A stretch of 64,000 nucleotides of DNA from Pedobacter sp. HMWF019 (GCF_003061025.1 NZ_QAIL01000086.1:1-64000), one strand, 5' to 3'. Positions 8,519 through 17,838 are shown, counted from the first letter of the stretch. Program-made: numbers and translations. The notes: generated by a model from the letters alone, not told the origin.

Positions 8519-9670
8519 TTACTTTACGAGCCTGATGCCACTAAACATCCAGCGCAAATGAGGGTGAAAAAAATTACGATAAGTTTTCCGACTGTGCGAA
8601 TTTGAAGTTGCAACGGAAGCCCCCCTCAGTACTTTCTGGTTCACCATAAACTTACCATTGTATTCGCCTAAAGCTCCTGGAGCTTTTGAAAAACCCGGAT
8701 AAGGCAAATACGCACTTTCGGTCCACTCCCAAAGTTGCCCCCATTTCAATTGATCTGCAGCCGCTTCCCACTCAAATTCTGTTGGTAATCGCATTCCCTT
8801 CCACTGAGCAAAAGCCGCTGCCTCATAAAAACTCACATGGCACACAGGCTCCTCGGGTTTTAAACGATTCAGGCCTGATAAACCATAGCGATACCATGCA
8901 CCATCAATCAAATGCCAATACAAAGGCGCAGAGATATTGTTATTGTTAACCCAGTCCCAACCTTCTGCATGCCAGAAACTAAAATCCCGGTATCCGCCCT
9001 GATCTACAAACTCTTCATATTCCGAATTTGTTACCAGTTCAGTAGACAAAGAAACTGCCTGAAGATAAACCTTGTGGGCATTCAGCTCATTATCAAAACA
9101 AAAGTCATTACCCTTATAACCAATCTCATATATACCCTCTTCTATATCTGCCATTATTGATTTGGCAGCTAAAAATTCCTGTTCAATATTCTCCCTACGG
9201 TAAGGCGGAAATAACGGATTATGCCCTAAAATATATTTGATGTCATACCATAACAATTCCTGATGCTGCTGCTCATGATTTAGACCAAGCAAAATCAGCT
9301 CCTTTAAATGATCGCTTTCTGGTTCTCGGGAGAGAAAGTGCGACATCGCCTCATCCACATAAGCACGATATTTGTACACCTCATCCACTGTAGGACGGCT
9401 TAAATTACCCCGATCGGTTCTGATCACCCGTGCTCCAATCGCCTCATAGTAACTATTAAACACATAATTAAAATCCGGATTATAGACCTGGTAACCCGTA
9501 AAAAAAGGCATCAGGATAAAGGTTTCAAAAAACCAGGTTGTATGGCCAAGGTGCCATTTAGGCGGGCTAACGTCTACAACCGGCTGCACCACATAATCTT
9601 CCTTTTCAAGATCGGAACAGATACTGGTGGTCATGGCCCTTACGGCCAGATACTGTTTCAAAAATGACAT
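8519..9670 (-). CDS. egtB: EgtB-like non-heme iron sulfoxide synthase
   Basis: A 383-residue protein with an N-terminal DinB-like half and a C-terminal formylglycine-generating-enzyme (FGE/sulfatase-modifying) fold, the EgtB architecture. The three-His iron site is visible: His43 in W-H-L-G-H-T-T-W-F, and His132/His136 in N-H-E-Q-Q-H-Q-E-L. The C-terminal half has L-W-E-W-T-E-S-A-Y and ends R-W-M-F-S-G-I-R-L. EgtB joins a thiol to hercynine using oxygen. Type I uses gamma-glutamyl-cysteine and type II uses cysteine. No egtC is nearby, so a cysteine-using enzyme is possible but not shown. It sits 1 bp after the permease gene and 5 bp before egtD. Confidence 0.9.
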   Translation of the reverse strand: MSFLKQYLAVRAMTTSICSDLEKEDYVVQPVVDVSPPKWHLGHTTWFFETFILMPFFTGYQVYNPDFNYVFNSYYEAIGARVIRTDRGNLSRPTVDEVYKYRAYVDEAMSHFLSREPESDHLKELILLGLNHEQQHQELLWYDIKYILGHNPLFPPYRRENIEQEFLAAKSIMADIEEGIYEIGYKGNDFCFDNELNAHKVYLQAVSLSTELVTNSEYEEFVDQGGYRDFSFWHAEGWDWVNNNNISAPLYWHLIDGAWYRYGLSGLNRLKPEEPVCHVSFYEAAAFAQWKGMRLPTEFEWEAAADQLKWGQLWEWTESAYLPYPGFSKAPGALGEYNGKFMVNQKVLRGASVATSNSHSRKTYRNFFHPHLRWMFSGIRLVK

Positions 9671-9671
9671 A

Positions 9672-11240
9672 TCAATTCTCGTTTAAATGATGAACCAAGT
9701 CCGTTATGCTTTTAATATTCAAATTGGCCGCCTGTTTTCGTCTCATCATTAAAGCATAACTATTATTAAAGCCAATAGGTTTTAACCAAGTGAGATTAAA
9801 TTGATGGTTGAACTCTTTTTTCACATAATTAAACACAGCATCCTTATCTTTTGGGATCCCATTGAGCACAGATGGAGAAGGATGTAAGATCACCAGTAAA
9901 CCTGTTCCTGTATACTCAGGATAAAGGTCTATCTGATCGTTCTTAAGTGCATCAAAACAAATCTGAGTGCCCCCAAGTCCTGTTTTGGTTTCCACATCCA
10001 GATGGGAATACCCTCTAATCAGCATTTTATACATTTGGGCCAAAATATACTGTTCTCCAAATACCTTTGACCCTATTCTGATTATCCCTTTCCCCCCGGG
10101 TAAAGCGGGCTGCAGCAAATGATGAGCAGACAGGAAATCTGAAGCGACTTTCTCCGGGCTTTGTTTCAATTTATCCACATCATAATTCAACCTGGTCATC
10201 TCTTCATCATTCAGCAGACCCGACAGCTTATTTAAAACCATTTCCAACTCAGGATACTTTTTTAATACAGCCTGCCGGACAACAGGCGCAGCATAATAGG
10301 GAGGAAAAATATGTTGATCATCTTTAAGAGTTACCAGATCAAATGCCTTTAACCTTCCATCTGTACTGTAGCCATCAATTACATCCAGTTTTCCTTCATA
10401 TGCAGCCTTATATTTTACTGCATCACTGATCACTACAGTTTCAATTTTCAATTTATATACCTCCTTTAAACCTATATATCCATCCTGGCGGCCCATAAAT
10501 TCAGGCGTAAAGCCTGCCAGCATCCGACCACCTATTTTAGAGGGCAAAAAATAAAAAGAGCACAATAAAACAAACAAAAAAGGCAAAATAAGATAAACCA
10601 TTCTCACCCGCTTTAAACTTAATTGCTGTACACGTGACAGCAAAAAATCCAGCATAACAGCAAGTAAAGCCGCGGGAATAGCACCTGCCAGGATCATATT
10701 TGAATTATTCAATGCAATCCCACCGAAAATAAACTCACCCAGCCCGCCCGCAGCGATATATGCAGCTAAAGTAGCCACCCCTACATTAATTACAGTAGCC
10801 GTCCTTATACCCGCCATCAGCACAGGAAAAGCAAGTGGTAGTTCCACTTTAATTAAAATCTGCCAATTGCTCATTCCCATTCCTTTAGCTGCATCTACCA
10901 CAACCGGATCTACACCCGTAATTCCTGTATAGGTATTTCTGATCACTGGCAGCAGCGCATATAAAAACAAGGCCAGAATTGCAGGTTTTGGACCAATTCC
11001 CAAAAAAGGGATCATAATCCCCAATAGAGCAATACTTGGAATGGTTTGGAGAATTCCGGCAAATCCAAGTACCGGACCAGAAAACCTCCTTCTCCTGGCA
11101 ATCCAAATACCCAAGGGCACAGCTATAGCAATAGCAAATACCATAGACAATAGAGTCAAACTGATATGTGTTAGCGTCTGACTAAACAGCTTTCCAGACT
11201 GCTGCACCATAAATTGTCCTAAACTTTGAGATTCCTCCAT
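9672..11240 (-). CDS. ABC permease fused to betaine-type solute-binding domain (EgtU/OpuC-like, permuted)
   Basis: A 522-residue fusion. Residues about 20-210 form a BPD_transp_1 permease domain with several membrane helices and an E-A-A-like loop (V-D-A-A-K-G-M-G-M). A last helix at about 215-234 is followed by a periplasmic type-F solute-binding domain. Its pieces run in an unusual order: [13 protein letters not shown] to [10 protein letters not shown] (about 243-378) come first, then [24 protein letters not shown] and G-F-N-N-S-Y-A-L (about 388-497). In OpuBC-type proteins the second block precedes the first. Permease-binding-protein fusions such as EgtU import ergothioneine, itself a histidine betaine. 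Its place between the ATPase gene and egtB supports that substrate. Choline or glycine betaine remain alternatives. Confidence 0.85.
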   Translation of the reverse strand: MEESQSLGQFMVQQSGKLFSQTLTHISLTLLSMVFAIAIAVPLGIWIARRRRFSGPVLGFAGILQTIPSIALLGIMIPFLGIGPKPAILALFLYALLPVIRNTYTGITGVDPVVVDAAKGMGMSNWQILIKVELPLAFPVLMAGIRTATVINVGVATLAAYIAAGGLGEFIFGGIALNNSNMILAGAIPAALLAVMLDFLLSRVQQLSLKRVRMVYLILPFLFVLLCSFYFLPSKIGGRMLAGFTPEFMGRQDGYIGLKEVYKLKIETVVISDAVKYKAAYEGKLDVIDGYSTDGRLKAFDLVTLKDDQHIFPPYYAAPVVRQAVLKKYPELEMVLNKLSGLLNDEEMTRLNYDVDKLKQSPEKVASDFLSAHHLLQPALPGGKGIIRIGSKVFGEQYILAQMYKMLIRGYSHLDVETKTGLGGTQICFDALKNDQIDLYPEYTGTGLLVILHPSPSVLNGIPKDKDAVFNYVKKEFNHQFNLTWLKPIGFNNSYALMMRRKQAANLNIKSITDLVHHLNEN

Positions 11241-11244
11241 CGCT

Positions 11245-12072
11245 TTATCCCTCCAAAGTAAATAAGATTTCCTTTAATTTACCCAGCTCCAGCTGCTCCA
11301 GCAACTCCCAAGCCGTATGCCCACCCATTTTTAAAAATTTCAATTCGAGAAGTAATTTGTGCTCCTTCAAAAAAGATGCTACAAATGCACTTTGGGGTTT
11401 AAACAGCAACTCTTCTGGTGTTCCATACTGCATCACCTTGCCCTTATCCATCAAACAAATTTTGTCGCCCATTTCAAATGCTTCCTGTATATCATGTGTA
11501 ACCAGAATGATGGTTTTTTTAGCCAATTCATCCAGCTCGGTAAATTCCCTCCGTATATCCGCCCGGGTAATATTATCCAAAGCACCGAATGGTTCATCCA
11601 TGAGTAATATCGGAGGATCTGCCATGAGTGCCCTTGCAAGTCCTACCCGTTGCTGCTGTCCACCACTCAAAGCCGATGGATATTGTTTTCCCAATGTACT
11701 GTCCAGCTTCAATTTATCCAGCAATTCCATACTCCTGTTCCTGATCTTTTCTTTATCCCATTCCAACAATTTAGGTACAACAGACATGTTTTCTAAAACC
11801 GTATAATGAGGAAACAGGCCATGATTTTGCAGTACATACCCTATACGTCTTCGCAACAGCTCTGGCTGCTGTCCACCTACATTTTCCTGATCAATATAAA
11901 CTGAACCACCATCGGGTTCAATGAGCCGGTTTATCATGCGCAAAGTGGTCGTTTTACCGCATCCGCTGGTCCCTAAAAGAACCATTGTCTCCCCCACACC
12001 AACTTCAAAACTGATTTGGTCAACAGCCAATTTACCATCAAATTTCTTACTCAGGTTTTCAACTTTAATCAT
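11245..12072 (-). CDS. ABC transporter ATPase, EgtV/OpuCA-like
   Basis: A 275-residue ATP-binding subunit. Walker A G-T-S-G-C-G-K-T (34-41), Q-loop Gln82 in V-L-Q-N-H-G-L-F-P, signature L-S-G-G-Q-Q-Q-R (135-142), Walker B I-L-L-M-D-E-P (155-161), and switch His in L-V-T-H-D. The sequence is of the quaternary-amine (OpuCA/ProV) type. It is shorter than OpuCA, because the C-terminal CBS domains that sense osmolarity are absent. This resembles EgtV more than an osmotic-stress transporter. Its start overlaps the end of the oxidoreductase gene by 8 bp and it precedes the permease gene by 4 bp, implying translational coupling. Confidence 0.9.
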   Translation of the reverse strand: MIKVENLSKKFDGKLAVDQISFEVGVGETMVLLGTSGCGKTTTLRMINRLIEPDGGSVYIDQENVGGQQPELLRRRIGYVLQNHGLFPHYTVLENMSVVPKLLEWDKEKIRNRSMELLDKLKLDSTLGKQYPSALSGGQQQRVGLARALMADPPILLMDEPFGALDNITRADIRREFTELDELAKKTIILVTHDIQEAFEMGDKICLMDKGKVMQYGTPEELLFKPQSAFVASFLKEHKLLLELKFLKMGGHTAWELLEQLELGKLKEILFTLEG

Positions 12073-13447
12073 CTAGCGACATAAAAAGGTTATTCAAAGA
12101 TTCTGCATATAAGGGATGAGCAAAGATCATTTTCCTGATTTGGTCATAGGTAATCTTACCCACCATAGCCATCTGTAAGATAGACATAATTTCGCCACCC
12201 TGTTCACCAATTACTGCAGCGCCAAGCAGTAATTTCGTCTTTTTATCTGCAATCGCTTTCATGAAACCTCTGGTTTCGTCATTTTCCAGCGCCCGGGCTA
12301 CATTTCTCATTGGAATTTTAGCAACAACAATATCCAGACCCAATTCTTTTGCCTGCAGCTCATTAAGACCTACTCTGCCCAACTGAGGATCTGTAAACAT
12401 ACAATAAGGTAATAGTCGTCCTTTAATTCCTTTTTTCTCTCCATGCAATAAAAGATCGATCAAGATCAGATGATCATTATAGGCAATATGCGTAAATGCA
12501 GGACCACCCTTTACATCTCCAAGTGCATATACCCCCTTTACTGCGGTTTCCAAATGGTCATTGACCTTGATGTATCCCCGGTCGTCGCGAACTATACCCG
12601 TATTTTCTAATCCAAGCATCCTGGTCTGCGGATCCCTGCCAGAAGCTATTAATACATGACTGCACAACTGCGTTGCCTCTTGTCCATCAGTTAAAGTACT
12701 CACTCGAATTCTGGTTTCGCCATAATTTTCGAATCTGATAGCCTTGGTCTCTAACAATACTTTTATTCCCTCTTCCTGAAAAACAGTACTCATCTCCCTG
12801 CAAACATCTTCATCTTCATGCGGCAGCAAACGATCGCCTTGTTCCAGCAGGGTCACTTCTGCACCAAACCGTCTGAACATTTGCCCAAACTCCAGCCCGA
12901 TATAACCGCCACCGACAATCAACAGATGAGATGGAACCTCCTCTAATTCCATAATAGAGGTAGAAGTAAGGAATTTAATTTCAGAAAGTCCTTCGATTTG
13001 AGGAATGAGTGGCAAGGCACCGGTGTTGATAAAGATATGTTTAGCCTCAAAAACATCTGCTCTGTCCGCCTTCATTACCTGTATCTGATGATCAGCTATA
13101 AATTTAGCTTCTCCATACACTACACTTAAATTTGGAGTCTTTTCTATGCCACGGACAGCACCCTCCCTAAATAAAGAGACCAGATGGTTTTTCCGCTGCA
13201 TCACTGTCTTAAAGTTTAATCTGTAGGCAGGAATATCAACACCCAGATCTTTGCTTTTTCCAGCCAGATAAGCCATCCTGGCAGAAGCAACCATCGTTTT
13301 TGTTGGTGTACACCCATCATTGATACAGGTTCCACCTATCCATCTCTTTTCGATCAGAACTGTTCTCCAGCCTGCAGCAGCCAGCTTTTTGGCCAATGGT
13401 ACGCCAGCCTGTCCTGCACCAATTACAATTGCGTCAAATGATTTCAT
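12065..13447 (-). CDS. FAD-dependent pyridine nucleotide-disulfide oxidoreductase
   Basis: A 460-residue flavoenzyme of the glutathione reductase/dihydrolipoamide dehydrogenase family. FAD loop G-A-G-Q-A-G (10-15), redox-active disulfide C-I-N-D-G-C (Cys41, Cys46), NAD(P) loop G-G-G-Y-I-G-L-E near 170, second FAD motif A-L-G-D-V-K near 300, and dimer-interface catalytic motif H-P-L-Y-A-E near the C-terminus. It lacks the N-terminal HMA domain and the C-terminal paired cysteines of mercuric reductase, so that common label probably does not apply. It is the first gene of the tightly coupled block that also encodes the betaine-type ABC system, EgtB and EgtD. A role in reducing a thiol disulfide, perhaps that of ergothioneine, is an inference from context. 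Confidence 0.88.
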   Translation of the reverse strand: MKSFDAIVIGAGQAGVPLAKKLAAAGWRTVLIEKRWIGGTCINDGCTPTKTMVASARMAYLAGKSKDLGVDIPAYRLNFKTVMQRKNHLVSLFREGAVRGIEKTPNLSVVYGEAKFIADHQIQVMKADRADVFEAKHIFINTGALPLIPQIEGLSEIKFLTSTSIMELEEVPSHLLIVGGGYIGLEFGQMFRRFGAEVTLLEQGDRLLPHEDEDVCREMSTVFQEEGIKVLLETKAIRFENYGETRIRVSTLTDGQEATQLCSHVLIASGRDPQTRMLGLENTGIVRDDRGYIKVNDHLETAVKGVYALGDVKGGPAFTHIAYNDHLILIDLLLHGEKKGIKGRLLPYCMFTDPQLGRVGLNELQAKELGLDIVVAKIPMRNVARALENDETRGFMKAIADKKTKLLLGAAVIGEQGGEIMSILQMAMVGKITYDQIRKMIFAHPLYAESLNNLFMSLDD

Positions 13448-13505
13448 GAACATATAACAACGTTCACATCAAATTGTCAGCATTTTTTTTTTTAAAAACC
13501 TCTAA

Positions 13506-14171
13506 TTACAACATTAAAGATACATGTGCTTTTTTACGGCCCTCTTCTAAATCCAGGAAGATAGAATCCGCAACAGAAAGCTTCTCATGCTGTGTTTGAT
13601 CCTGCTGAATAGCATAGCAAATCAAACCTGCGGCTTTAGCTGCCCTTAAACCATTTATCGTATCCTCAAAAGCAATACACTCGTCTTTCTCAACACAAAG
13701 CTTAGATACACATAGATTATACCCTTCCGGATCAGGTTTGGAGTTGATTACATCCGTTCTGGTCACCATCACATCAAAAAATTCGGCCAGGTTGTTTCTC
13801 TTAAAAATTAAATCTACCTCAAACTGTGGACTGGCGGTAACCAATCCCAACTTCAAGCCTTCTTCTTTAAAAAACTGAAGCGTTTCCAGCGCATAAGGCA
13901 TCAGATTAATCGTCTTGGTCTCCAAACCTACCATACTCATTCGTTCCCTCCAGGCCATCAAATCTGCCAGGGGAACATCAAGCTGGTAACGTTCTTTAAT
14001 ATTTTTGCTGTTTACCGGAAGTGGAAAGCCCGCATAGCCTTTTAACCAATCCGCATAAGTCATTTCGTACGAAAATGTTTTTAGAATTTCATTCCAGCAT
14101 TCGAAATGAAAATATTCTGAATCAATCAATGTACCGTCAAGATCGAACAATACAGCTTTAAGTTTCGGCAT
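13506..14171 (-). CDS. HAD-superfamily phosphatase/phosphomutase
   Basis: A 221-residue HAD hydrolase of the beta-phosphoglucomutase-like subgroup. Motif I is D-L-D-G-T-L-I-D-S (catalytic Asp10 and Asp12). A helical cap is inserted at about 17-90. Motif II is V-T-A-S, followed by K-P-D-P-E-G-Y and motif IV E-D-T-I-N-G-L. Family members hydrolyse or transfer phosphate on small sugar phosphates or nucleotides in the cytoplasm. The substrate cannot be read from the sequence. It lies 58 bp upstream of the oxidoreductase gene and 30 bp downstream of the sensor kinase gene, so it may or may not belong to the ergothioneine operon. Confidence 0.85.
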   Translation of the reverse strand: MPKLKAVLFDLDGTLIDSEYFHFECWNEILKTFSYEMTYADWLKGYAGFPLPVNSKNIKERYQLDVPLADLMAWRERMSMVGLETKTINLMPYALETLQFFKEEGLKLGLVTASPQFEVDLIFKRNNLAEFFDVMVTRTDVINSKPDPEGYNLCVSKLCVEKDECIAFEDTINGLRAAKAAGLICYAIQQDQTQHEKLSVADSIFLDLEEGRKKAHVSLML

Positions 14172-14201
14172 ACAAGGGTTTTATTTTATAAAATTAGCAA
14201 A

Positions 14202-15770
14202 TTAAATCTGATTCGGTTTCTTTAGCGGAAGCGAAAAACAAAAAGTAGACCCTTGTCCCTCCGCACTGTTCACCCATAGCTTACCACCTTCCCGTTTAAT
14301 AATTTCCGCAGAAATAAACAGACCCAGGCCCAAACCGGGGAAGGTATGTTGCAAATGCCCGGTGACTCTGTAAAACTGTTCAAATACTTTCTCCAGTTTA
14401 TCTTCAGGGATACCAATTCCCTTATCTTCTACGCATACCACAATTTCATCATCCTTGATTTCGCTGGATACATTAATCACACATTCTGCAGGTGAATATT
14501 TAATGGCATTAGAAATCAAATTGGTCACCACCTGCCCTATCCGCTCCTCATCACCAGTAATGACACCCACTTCTTTAAAATGCTCCCTAATGACATGTTT
14601 ATCTGTTGTACGCTGTAATTCTTCAATCACAAACCTCAGCATCCCGTTAAAATCAAAATCCGAAGAGTTAAATTCAAGCCGGCCGGAATTCATCTTCGTT
14701 ACGTCCAGCAAATCGCCAATAAGATTGGTTAAACGCTTCAACTGAGCATCCATCTTCATCATCATCTCAGCCTCCTTCACATCCCCTTTTTGTAATAGAA
14801 TTTTCTGCATAACCTGGGTATAAGCCTTCAAACTCGTTACCGGGGTTTTCAGTTCATGACTTGCAATAGCCAAAAAATCATCTTTCTGCCGCTGCAGGTT
14901 CTTCTGCTCTTCTAAAGCTGCCTGAAGCCGCTTATTGATGGAAAGCAATTCTTTTTCTGTATTCTTTTTATCAGTAATATCCAGTACAGTTCCAATATTT
15001 CTCACTGCTCTTCCATCTCCATCATAGTATATTTTACCTTCCACTCTTATCCAGCGAACGGATTGGTCGGGCCAGATCACCCTTACTTCATAAAAAAGCT
15101 GTCCGGTTTCAATGGCCCTTCTGTGTGCATCAATTCTGATCGCTTTATCATCGGCATGAATTACCGCAGCAAATTGCGCTCTGCTAGCCTTTGCTTCGAA
15201 ACCAAAAATCGTATTGAAACGATCCGAAGTAGACATCTTACTGGTAAACAAATTCATATCAAAAGTGCCTAACTTCACCGCATCCGCCGCGAGCCGGGCC
15301 CTTTCTTCGGCATCTTCCAGCAGAGAACGGGCTTTGGTTTCTTCAGTAATGTCTTGCAGAATCCCGTTAAACCTGGTAGGACGATTGTCTTCATCAAAAA
15401 GAGCCTTTCCTCTGGCCAGCACAATTCGTTCTTTACCAGATAATGGACTGATAATGGTATAAGAAATATTATAAAGACCTCCTGAAGAAAAGTGTAAAGC
15501 ATTTTGAATAGCATCACTCACCTTTTGCCTGTCTTTTGCCGCAATTACACCAATTGCATCTGCCAGATCAATATCTTCGCCGTTCCCACCCAGTCCAAAC
15601 CATTCTCTTAGCCTCTGGTTTCCGCTAAATTTAAACGTTTTTATATTGAGGTCCCATGTGGCCAGTTCAGCCGCATTCACAGCAAACTCCAGCTCAGTCC
15701 TGCTCTCATTGAGTGCTTTTAAAACGCCTTCCTCATCAAAATTCTTGTGGATATCTGCTAGATCATTCAT
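14202..15770 (-). CDS. Two-PAS sensor histidine kinase
   Basis: A 522-residue soluble kinase with no membrane helix. Two PAS/PAC units occupy about residues 20-145 and 150-275. A short coiled linker follows (E-L-L-S-I-N-K-R-L). The HisKA domain (about 300-365) has the phospho-accepting His in A-S-H-E-L-K-T-P-V. The ATPase domain (about 410-515) has N-L-I-S-N-A-I-K-Y, D-K-G-I-G-I and G-L-G-L-G-L. It probably senses an internal cue, such as redox state or a small ligand, through the PAS units. No response regulator gene is adjacent, so the partner is elsewhere. It reads into the HAD gene after 30 bp and could stand at the head of the operon. A TAnnTTTG-like -7 element (TAACTTTG on the minus strand) is at 15865-15872, without a clear -33. 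Confidence 0.88.
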   Translation of the reverse strand: MNDLADIHKNFDEEGVLKALNESRTELEFAVNAAELATWDLNIKTFKFSGNQRLREWFGLGGNGEDIDLADAIGVIAAKDRQKVSDAIQNALHFSSGGLYNISYTIISPLSGKERIVLARGKALFDEDNRPTRFNGILQDITEETKARSLLEDAEERARLAADAVKLGTFDMNLFTSKMSTSDRFNTIFGFEAKASRAQFAAVIHADDKAIRIDAHRRAIETGQLFYEVRVIWPDQSVRWIRVEGKIYYDGDGRAVRNIGTVLDITDKKNTEKELLSINKRLQAALEEQKNLQRQKDDFLAIASHELKTPVTSLKAYTQVMQKILLQKGDVKEAEMMMKMDAQLKRLTNLIGDLLDVTKMNSGRLEFNSSDFDFNGMLRFVIEELQRTTDKHVIREHFKEVGVITGDEERIGQVVTNLISNAIKYSPAECVINVSSEIKDDEIVVCVEDKGIGIPEDKLEKVFEQFYRVTGHLQHTFPGLGLGLFISAEIIKREGGKLWVNSAEGQGSTFCFSLPLKKPNQI

Positions 15771-15998
15771 TGTATATCAGAATTATTTAATCAGAGTAAC
15801 GATTAAAATTAAAACTTATTTACCGAAATGAGGAAAAAGATCTGATATCTTGTTAAAAAGAAAGCAAAGTTAAGAACAATTCATTTTTATAAAAAGTAAA
15901 GAAAATTCCGGATAAATGATAGCAATCATACCTTCAGAATGACTTTAGTCATGGCATAATAAAGTAATTTTCCCCATCTTTAACTAAGAAAAATAATC

Positions 15999-17273
15999 AT
16001 GAACAACACTACATATAGCACCGCTGAAGAAGCCGTTAAAATCATACAGTCCGGAAGTCGGGTATTTATTCACGGTAGTGCAGCAACCCCTGTACACCTG
16101 GTCAAAGCACTGCAGCAAAGGCATCAGGAACTTAAAAGGGTAGAGCTAGTCAGTATAACCACCTTAGGAGATGCTGATTTTAACGATTCCAGCTATAAAG
16201 AAAGTTTCTTCTTTAATTCCCTGTTTGTATCCGCAATTACACGTGCCATTGTGAACAGTTCTCATGGAGATTACGTACCGGTTTTTCTAAGCCAGATTCC
16301 TAAACTCTTTAGAGAGGGATTTTTACCCATTGATGTAGCATTGGTACAGGTTTCGCCACCAGATGTACATGGATACTGCTCCCTTGGAACTTCAGTAGAT
16401 ATTGCACGCGCCGCAGTAGATACCGCCAAACATGTTATTGCACAAGTAAACCCCAATATGCCGCGGACACACGGGGATGGATTTATACATATCAACAAGA
16501 TCCATACACTGGTTTGGCATGAATCGTTCTTACCTGAAGTAGATTATTCCACAAAAACTACTGAAGCCATGGTCACCATCGGTCATCATATTGCTTCTTT
16601 GGTAGAAGATGGAGCAACCTTACAGCTGGGTATAGGAGGCATTCCAGATCAGGTGCTAAAAAATCTTAGCGGACACAAAAACCTTGGTATTCATACAGAA
16701 ATGCTTTCTGATGGTGTAATTCCGTTAATTCAGAGTGGTGTAATCAACAACAGCCTAAAAAAGATCAACAGAGGTAAGTCCATTACAGGTTTCATGATTG
16801 GCACCAAAAAACTATATGATTTTGTAAATGACAACCCGAGCATTCGCGTAATGGATATCTCTTATGCCAACGACACCAGTATTATTCGTCAAAACCCGAA
16901 AGTTACTGCCATCAATTCCGCTATAGAGCTGGACCTGACCGGTCAGGTGTGTGCAGATTCCATGGGTACTTACCAATATTCGGGTATTGGCGGACAGATG
17001 GACTTTATACATGGTGCTTCCCTGTCACAAGGCGGAAAACCCATCATAGCCCTTCCTTCAGTTACCTCCAAAGGCATTTCCCGGATCGTACCCTTTTTAA
17101 AAGAAGGCGCAGGTGTGGTGACCACAAGAGGCCACGTAAACTGGGTGGTCACAGAGTACGGGAAGGTGAACCTTTTTGGCCTCAGTTTAAAACAAAGAGC
17201 CAGGGCGCTCATCAATCTGGCCCACCCTATGCACCAGGAAACACTCGAAAAAGCCTACCACGACCGATTTTAA
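15999..17273 (+). CDS. Acetyl-CoA hydrolase/CoA-transferase family protein
   Basis: A 424-residue protein of the acetyl-CoA hydrolase/4-hydroxybutyrate CoA-transferase family, of normal length and with both Rossmann-like halves. Recognisable stretches are H-G-S-A-A-T-P near 25, G-I-G-G-I-P-D-Q-V-L near 210, H-T-E-M-L-S-D-G near 232 (containing a conserved Glu), and S-G-I-G-G-Q-M-D-F near 328. Enzymes of this family move CoA between short-chain acids such as acetate, succinate, propionate or butyrate. The exact acid is not predictable here. The gene is monocistronic; its stop overlaps the stop of the convergent regulator gene by 4 bp. The 228-bp upstream gap shows no confident promoter. Confidence 0.88.
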   Translation: MNNTTYSTAEEAVKIIQSGSRVFIHGSAATPVHLVKALQQRHQELKRVELVSITTLGDADFNDSSYKESFFFNSLFVSAITRAIVNSSHGDYVPVFLSQIPKLFREGFLPIDVALVQVSPPDVHGYCSLGTSVDIARAAVDTAKHVIAQVNPNMPRTHGDGFIHINKIHTLVWHESFLPEVDYSTKTTEAMVTIGHHIASLVEDGATLQLGIGGIPDQVLKNLSGHKNLGIHTEMLSDGVIPLIQSGVINNSLKKINRGKSITGFMIGTKKLYDFVNDNPSIRVMDISYANDTSIIRQNPKVTAINSAIELDLTGQVCADSMGTYQYSGIGGQMDFIHGASLSQGGKPIIALPSVTSKGISRIVPFLKEGAGVVTTRGHVNWVVTEYGKVNLFGLSLKQRARALINLAHPMHQETLEKAYHDRF

Positions 17274-17836
17274 TTAACCCGGTCCAAAGGCTTTCTTTGA
17301 TGACCGGCAGCCGTTTTGTATTGACTTGGCGATTGTCCGGTTACCGATTTAAATTGAGTAGATAAATGGGCACTACTGCTATAGCCCATTTTAAAAGCGA
17401 TCTCATTCAAGTTCAGTTCCCCATACTGGATCAGTTCCTTCACTTTCTCAATCTTCTGCTGAATGATATACTTTTCTATCGTAATTCCCTCTGTATCAGA
17501 AAACAATCTACTCAGATAAGTATACTCTTTGTGGAGCTGCTCCGCTATCAGGGTCATCAGACTTTGATGAACCGAATTCAGATCAGAATAATGGACCAGT
17601 TCAATCACTTTCGTTTTGATTTGCTCTACCAACTGGTCTTTTTGTTTATCAATCAATTCAAAGCCCAATACCTGCAAAGCAGATGCAATAGTTTGCACCT
17701 GCTCTTCTGTGGGTTCATGGTCAATATCCACCTTACCCAAACTAATGTCCTTTACCTTAAAATTTAAGTTTTCCAACTGCTGACGAACAATCAGTATACA
17801 GCGGTCACAAACCATATTTTTAATGTGTAACAGCAT
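17270..17836 (-). CDS. HMA-AraC fusion regulator, probably of copper genes
   Basis: A 188-residue protein in two parts. Residues 1-65 resemble a heavy-metal-associated domain: N-M-V-C-D-R-C-I with the metal-ligand pair Cys10/Cys13, then a beta-alpha-beta pattern. Residues about 85-185 are an AraC-type helix-turn-helix domain, with E-Y-T-Y-L-S-R-L-F as first reader helix and A-F-K-M-G-Y-S-S-S-A-H-L-S-T-Q-F-K as second. It is the third gene of a copper block, 2 bp after the chaperone gene. The simplest reading is a cytoplasmic copper sensor that binds Cu(I) directly and controls the copA promoter. The family is known in Bacteroidota as an AraC-type protein, but the mechanism is inferred. Confidence 0.85.
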   Translation of the reverse strand: MLLHIKNMVCDRCILIVRQQLENLNFKVKDISLGKVDIDHEPTEEQVQTIASALQVLGFELIDKQKDQLVEQIKTKVIELVHYSDLNSVHQSLMTLIAEQLHKEYTYLSRLFSDTEGITIEKYIIQQKIEKVKELIQYGELNLNEIAFKMGYSSSAHLSTQFKSVTGQSPSQYKTAAGHQRKPLDRVN

Positions 17837-17838
17837 AT

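Noticed and set aside
9672-12072. Ordinary glycine betaine osmoprotection transporter
   Set aside because: Kept only as an alternative. The ATPase has no CBS osmosensing domains and the genes are locked into the egtB-egtD operon, which favours a histidine-betaine substrate.
12065-13447. Mercuric reductase
   Set aside because: The frame lacks the N-terminal HMA domain and the C-terminal vicinal cysteines needed for Hg(II) reduction, and no other mer gene is nearby.
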